7,645 nt of DNA from JANRLJ01 sp034437895 (GTDB taxonomy: Bacteria; Chloroflexota; Anaerolineae; Aggregatilineales; Phototrophicaceae). The stretch lies in NCBI GenBank assembly GCA_034437895.1, contig DAOTTO010000212.1, forward strand, positions 1 to 7,645, given 5' to 3'. Positions 4,968 to 7,645 of this stretch are shown here, piece after piece (the stretch's first letter is position 1; every line of letters starts with the position of its first letter). The translations under genes were made by a program, and so were the position numbers. The notes under the pieces were generated by a model. That model ran no database searches. It was not told the DNA's origin and saw nothing but the letters and a program-made list of their open reading frames with translations.

Positions 4968-6845
4968 CTATCGTGCATTGACCGTCAAGGTATAGGGCAT
5001 TGGCACAGTCGTCACAGGCGCAAAGGGCGTAATCGTCAGCTTAACCCGTTCCACGCCCTCGACCAGCGGCACTAGTTCGATGGCATCTATGGGTGAGCGC
5101 CAGCGCGTAACCGTCACATCATTATCCGTAAATTGAATCATCTGCACCCATACCTGCTGCGGCAGCACATTATCCATCCAAATCCAGCCTTGCGGCTGCC
5201 AGCCATCCTCGCCCGATTCAAAATCACTGAAATAGCCGATTTCGGGAATCGTCACATCATCAATAATCATCCCCGGTAAACTGATTGCATCGTCAGTAAT
5301 CAACGAAAACCGTACTTGGACATTTGCTAATCCGGCATAGGCATCAAGCGACACGCTGTTTTCGATCCACCCGCCTGAGTCGCCGCTGTAGCCTATGCCA
5401 TAAGCGTTACCATGTGGATTCGCGCTCGTCATATCCGGCGCGGGCAGGATGTCCCACTGTGCGCCATTATCCACACTCGCCATCACATAGGCATAATCCC
5501 AATCGGGTTCAATCTGATACCATGCCTGATAAGTCAGAGTCGCGGACTGAACATCGGAAAGATCAAAAACACGCGTTAAATTCAGTTCGCTGGCATCCGC
5601 TCGATTGCTATACCAAGTATGCTGTCCGCTATAGGCCGCCGCTGGAACGAGCGAAACGGTTTGCGGCGCAGTGAGCGTGACTGTCAATGTGGTGGCTTCA
5701 TCCGGCACAGTAAACTCATAAATATCAGTCCCGTATTGATTGACTGTTCCCGCCGCAAGATAAGGATAAGCATTAACATTGGCAAGCACCCGCGTGTTCA
5801 AGACATCTCCAGCATAGCCGTAACGCCCATCTTCGAGCGCAGAATTTTGGATGACATTCGCCAGCGCCCAATCCGCGAAAAAGACATCTACACCCGTTTC
5901 GCCTAAGCCGCGCAGCGTATTATCAAATGATGCCAGTCCGTTGGCAGGATCGGCACTCAATGCTTGAATCGCTTCCAGCCCATAACGCTCATAAAAATAG
6001 ATGATGAACAGCATCGCCGCGCCATAATGTACCCCATTGGAAGAATCATAAGCCCAAGTGTTCAACTGTGTTGCTGGCGCAAAGGCGAAATCCTGCCCTA
6101 CACTCAGTACATCGCCGTAACCGAGGTAATATTCGGTGAATTTAGAAAATCCCTCATCCAGCCAAGTGTCTTCGTTGGGGTCAATATTGGAACGAATCAT
6201 GTGCTGGAACTCATGCGCGAGGGTGCTTTCTACCGCGCTTAAATTGATGCCTATCGTGTCGAGGTTGAAGAACATCATTTCGTGTTCGTTGCTATAAGCG
6301 ATCACTTCATCAGGATAGCTATGCCTTCCAGCGTAATAAGCAAGCGTACCACCGCCTAAATTAGGGGTGAACAAGCCATAAATACGCGGATCACCATCAA
6401 TGCCGGGTGTCGATTCGCTGCCCCACAGTTTACGCACTTCAGGGTAAATAACGTCATCAAAAACTTGTGCTAACCCTAAAAGCGCATCGTCGGGAACGGC
6501 TGAGCCGTCTTCCACCCAGAGATAACTATGTTCGCCCACAGCCCGCAGCACCGCCGTCACTTCAAAAGTTTGTTCTTCAGAAAGGTTACTCGCCCAAAAC
6601 CTCTCGCGCTCGCCGATTTGCAATAAGGGTGCTTCTGTTGGTGGAGACGGAATATCCGTTACCCCCAATAAGCGCCGCGCCAGATCAACCCGATCAGCCG
6701 GAGTCACCTGCGCGTTTTGTAAAGCGATCAGCGTGGGATAATTTACTGCTTCTGATTGAGAAAAAAGCGGGGATTTAAACGCAAAGGCACAAAGAACGCA
6801 GAGAATCGCAAGGAAAAAGCGGTTAAGATTTGCCATGCGCGTCAT
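4968..6845 (-). CDS. Secreted HExxH zinc metalloprotease with InhA-like tail
   Basis: This 625-aa exported protein is probably an extracellular zinc peptidase. A Sec signal peptide covers residues 1-22 (hydrophobic core FFLAILCVLCAFA, AxA site at 20-22). No lipobox is present. The catalytic domain (about 95-340) has HEFQH at 211-215, so H211 and H215 are zinc ligands and E212 is the catalytic base. WLDEGFSKFTEYY at 228-240 supplies E231 as likely third ligand, a gluzincin-type arrangement recalling hyicolysin-like (M30) peptidases. Residues about 370-395 form a beta module. Residues about 425-545 (FDLSDVQSATLTYQAWYQIE, then GMIIDDVTIPEIG and DFESGEDGW) resemble the beta-sandwich tail of immune inhibitor A (M6) peptidases. 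That tail may bind calcium or substrate. No cell-wall anchor is seen. The stop of the upstream gene is 14 nt from the start, so co-transcription is likely. An alternative start is ATG at 6836. Confidence 0.85.
   Translation of the reverse strand: MTRMANLNRFFLAILCVLCAFAFKSPLFSQSEAVNYPTLIALQNAQVTPADRVDLARRLLGVTDIPSPPTEAPLLQIGERERFWASNLSEEQTFEVTAVLRAVGEHSYLWVEDGSAVPDDALLGLAQVFDDVIYPEVRKLWGSESTPGIDGDPRIYGLFTPNLGGGTLAYYAGRHSYPDEVIAYSNEHEMMFFNLDTIGINLSAVESTLAHEFQHMIRSNIDPNEDTWLDEGFSKFTEYYLGYGDVLSVGQDFAFAPATQLNTWAYDSSNGVHYGAAMLFIIYFYERYGLEAIQALSADPANGLASFDNTLRGLGETGVDVFFADWALANVIQNSALEDGRYGYAGDVLNTRVLANVNAYPYLAAGTVNQYGTDIYEFTVPDEATTLTVTLTAPQTVSLVPAAAYSGQHTWYSNRADASELNLTRVFDLSDVQSATLTYQAWYQIEPDWDYAYVMASVDNGAQWDILPAPDMTSANPHGNAYGIGYSGDSGGWIENSVSLDAYAGLANVQVRFSLITDDAISLPGMIIDDVTIPEIGYFSDFESGEDGWQPQGWIWMDNVLPQQVWVQMIQFTDNDVTVTRWRSPIDAIELVPLVEGVERVKLTITPFAPVTTVPMPYTLTVNAR
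6771..6814 (-). repeat. Dispersed CTTTGCG-type repeat inside signal-peptide codons
   Basis: Read on the minus strand this segment contains tandem variants of one 8-10-nt unit: TCTGCGTTC, TTTGTGCC and TTTGCGTTT, ending in TTTAAATCC. Such CTTTGCG-type tandem units are, from memory, a common intergenic repeat in environmental bacteria. A short related piece, CTTTGCGTTTT, occurs at 723-733 on the plus strand. Here the repeat is in frame and encodes roughly AILCVLCAFAFKS, the hydrophobic core and cleavage region of the protease signal peptide. Confidence 0.5.
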
Positions 6846-6859
6846 GATAACATCATCGC

Positions 6860-7240
6860 CTAACGACTGCGGCGGCTGCGTTCTTGCAGGAGGTCGTCCA
6901 GCGACACAAGTTCGCCATCTTGTGCCGATAGCCGCTGGCGCAAATCATCCAGTTCGTTATCATCGAGAGAAGCCAACAATTTTCTCACGCGGCTGTCCAC
7001 GCTGCGTTTAGATTTTTCGGCTTGGGCTTGTGCTTGATCGCTTGAACTTAAGCCAAGTGTACCGTTCCAGATAAAGCGTGTCGCGGCAGCGGTTACGATG
7101 CCGAAAATAGCAAACATGACCGTGAGCGTACTGACGGCCCCTTCGCTCATCATAAAACTGTTACCGATCAAGACCGTCACGCCGCCTGCCAGCATCAGCC
7201 AGATAAAAATCGTCGCCGCCAAACGCTCACGAACATACAT
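6860..7240 (-). CDS. Two-helix membrane protein, unknown function
   Basis: I do not recognise a named family. The 126-aa product has two predicted membrane helices (about 9-28 and 37-57) separated by a short polar turn. A polar, Ser/Gln/Ala-rich linker (63-80) follows, then a charged helical tail (about 81-122: VRKLLASLDDNELDDLRQRL and VSLDDLLQE) ending in the basic RSRRSR. With both termini cytoplasmic, the tail would face inward and could mediate an interaction. Small Chloroflexota membrane proteins with a similar 'LLxxLxxxELxxLRxRL' tail come to mind, but no function is known to me. ATG 7240 is supported by AGGAG at 7253-7249 with 8-nt spacing. It sits 59 nt after the aminotransferase gene and 14 nt before the protease gene on the same strand, so an operon is plausible. 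Confidence 0.8.
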   Translation of the reverse strand: MYVRERLAATIFIWLMLAGGVTVLIGNSFMMSEGAVSTLTVMFAIFGIVTAAATRFIWNGTLGLSSSDQAQAQAEKSKRSVDSRVRKLLASLDDNELDDLRQRLSAQDGELVSLDDLLQERSRRSR

Positions 7241-7299
7241 AGCATCTGCTCCTGCCTATAAGGACTATATGCTTATACGCAAATTCTAGCCCAAAGTCG

Positions 7300-7645
7300 C
7301 TAACTACTGAATACAATTTTGGCTTTTGGTGCAGCTCTGGCGATTTCTGCCGCCATTTCGGTAAACATCGCCATCACACGTTTCGTGAGTTCGCCGGGAA
7401 CACCCGCCCCAATCGTGCGATCATTGACCTGCACAATCGGCATCACTTGTTTATTGCTGGCAGTGATAAACACCTCATCAGCTTGATACAGATCATCAAG
7501 TAAAATATCACGGATTTCCAGCGGGAACACGTCCTTCACCAAATCCAAGACTGCCCCGCGTGTGATTCCGTTCAAAATCCCCTCACCGGGTGTGACGAGA
7601 ACGCCGTCATAAAAGGCGAATAGATTAGTCGTCGTCCCTTCTAAG
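7300..7645 (-). CDS. Fold-type IV PLP aminotransferase, C-terminal part
   Basis: The open frame continues past the window edge, so this is a 3' fragment of 114 visible residues. The annotation should not start at the internal TTG near 7575, because the conserved motif LEGTTTNLFAFYDG is encoded upstream of it (7645-7605). Class IV hallmarks are the E of EGTTTN, which contacts the PLP ring nitrogen, GITRG at 26-30 for phosphate binding, and ITASNKQVMPIVQVN at 60-74 followed by GAGVPGELTKRV. The catalytic lysine lies outside the window. The family includes branched-chain aminotransferase, D-amino-acid transaminase and aminodeoxychorismate lyase. The visible part does not decide between them, though the TAS-x5-P loop is closest in pattern to D-amino-acid or branched-chain transaminases. 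It is first in the minus-strand cluster with the membrane protein and protease. Confidence 0.9.
   Translation of the reverse strand, partial: LEGTTTNLFAFYDGVLVTPGEGILNGITRGAVLDLVKDVFPLEIRDILLDDLYQADEVFITASNKQVMPIVQVNDRTIGAGVPGELTKRVMAMFTEMAAEIARAAPKAKIVFSS

Noticed and set aside
5324..6778. Several plus-strand open frames of 90-116 codons opposite the protease gene.
   Set aside because: Arg/Ser/His-rich compositions are typical of reverse-strand readings of the protease codons; none has a ribosome site or recognisable domain.
6785..6800. Lipoprotein signal (Cys residues in the protease signal peptide).
   Set aside because: Neither cysteine is preceded by the required small residue at -1; the sequence is LC in both cases, so it is not a lipobox, and AFA offers a normal cleavage site.
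1..7645. tRNA genes, CRISPR arrays, attachment sites or origin motifs.
   Set aside because: No GGTTCRAATCC-type T-arm, regularly spaced direct repeats, integrase, or DnaA-box cluster was seen on reading both strands.

Overview
The window carries eight supportable genes at mid-range G+C. They are an uncharacterised 146-aa protein, threonyl-tRNA synthetase (thrS), a membrane PAS-histidine kinase, a RidA-family enamine/imine deaminase, a 70-aa YtxH-like membrane protein, a large secreted zinc metalloprotease, a small two-helix membrane protein, and the C-terminal part of a fold-type IV PLP aminotransferase that runs off the right edge. The gene mix suggests a bacterium of the Chloroflexota, perhaps Anaerolineae-like: a ThrRS without a TGS domain, an HExxH protease with an immune-inhibitor-A-like beta-sandwich tail, small membrane proteins with charged helical tails, and several intergenic mini-repeats. 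This assignment is an impression from remembered family features and was not tested by a search.

Layout. Positions 1-103 hold a C/G-rich inverted-repeat element with two hairpins. It is followed on the + strand by the orphan gene (166-606), a 315-bp gene-free stretch built partly of mini-repeats and holding a possible 10-codon leader ORF, and then thrS (922-2730). A separate promoter with a perfect TATAAT box drives the histidine kinase (about 2879-4303). The kinase converges on ridA (4236-4616, minus) and the two coding regions overlap by 68 bp at their 3' ends. A 124-bp divergent gap separates ridA from the YtxH-like gene (4741-4953, plus), which converges with only 14 bp to spare on a minus-strand cluster. 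Read 5' to 3', that cluster is aminotransferase, two-helix membrane protein, secreted metalloprotease.

How the genes fit together. Most look like housekeeping or cell-envelope genes packed tightly on both strands, not one dedicated pathway. RidA removes reactive enamines and imines made by PLP enzymes, so a PLP aminotransferase about 3 kb away is compatible with amino-acid metabolism but does not prove a link. The kinase has no response regulator beside it in this window. No CRISPR, tRNA, rRNA, phage or transposase gene is visible, and I do not see a clear new defence or biosynthetic system. The most interesting signals are structural: a protease signal peptide written in what looks like a dispersed intergenic repeat, the kinase/ridA antisense overlap, the protease architecture, and the unexplained leader upstream of thrS.
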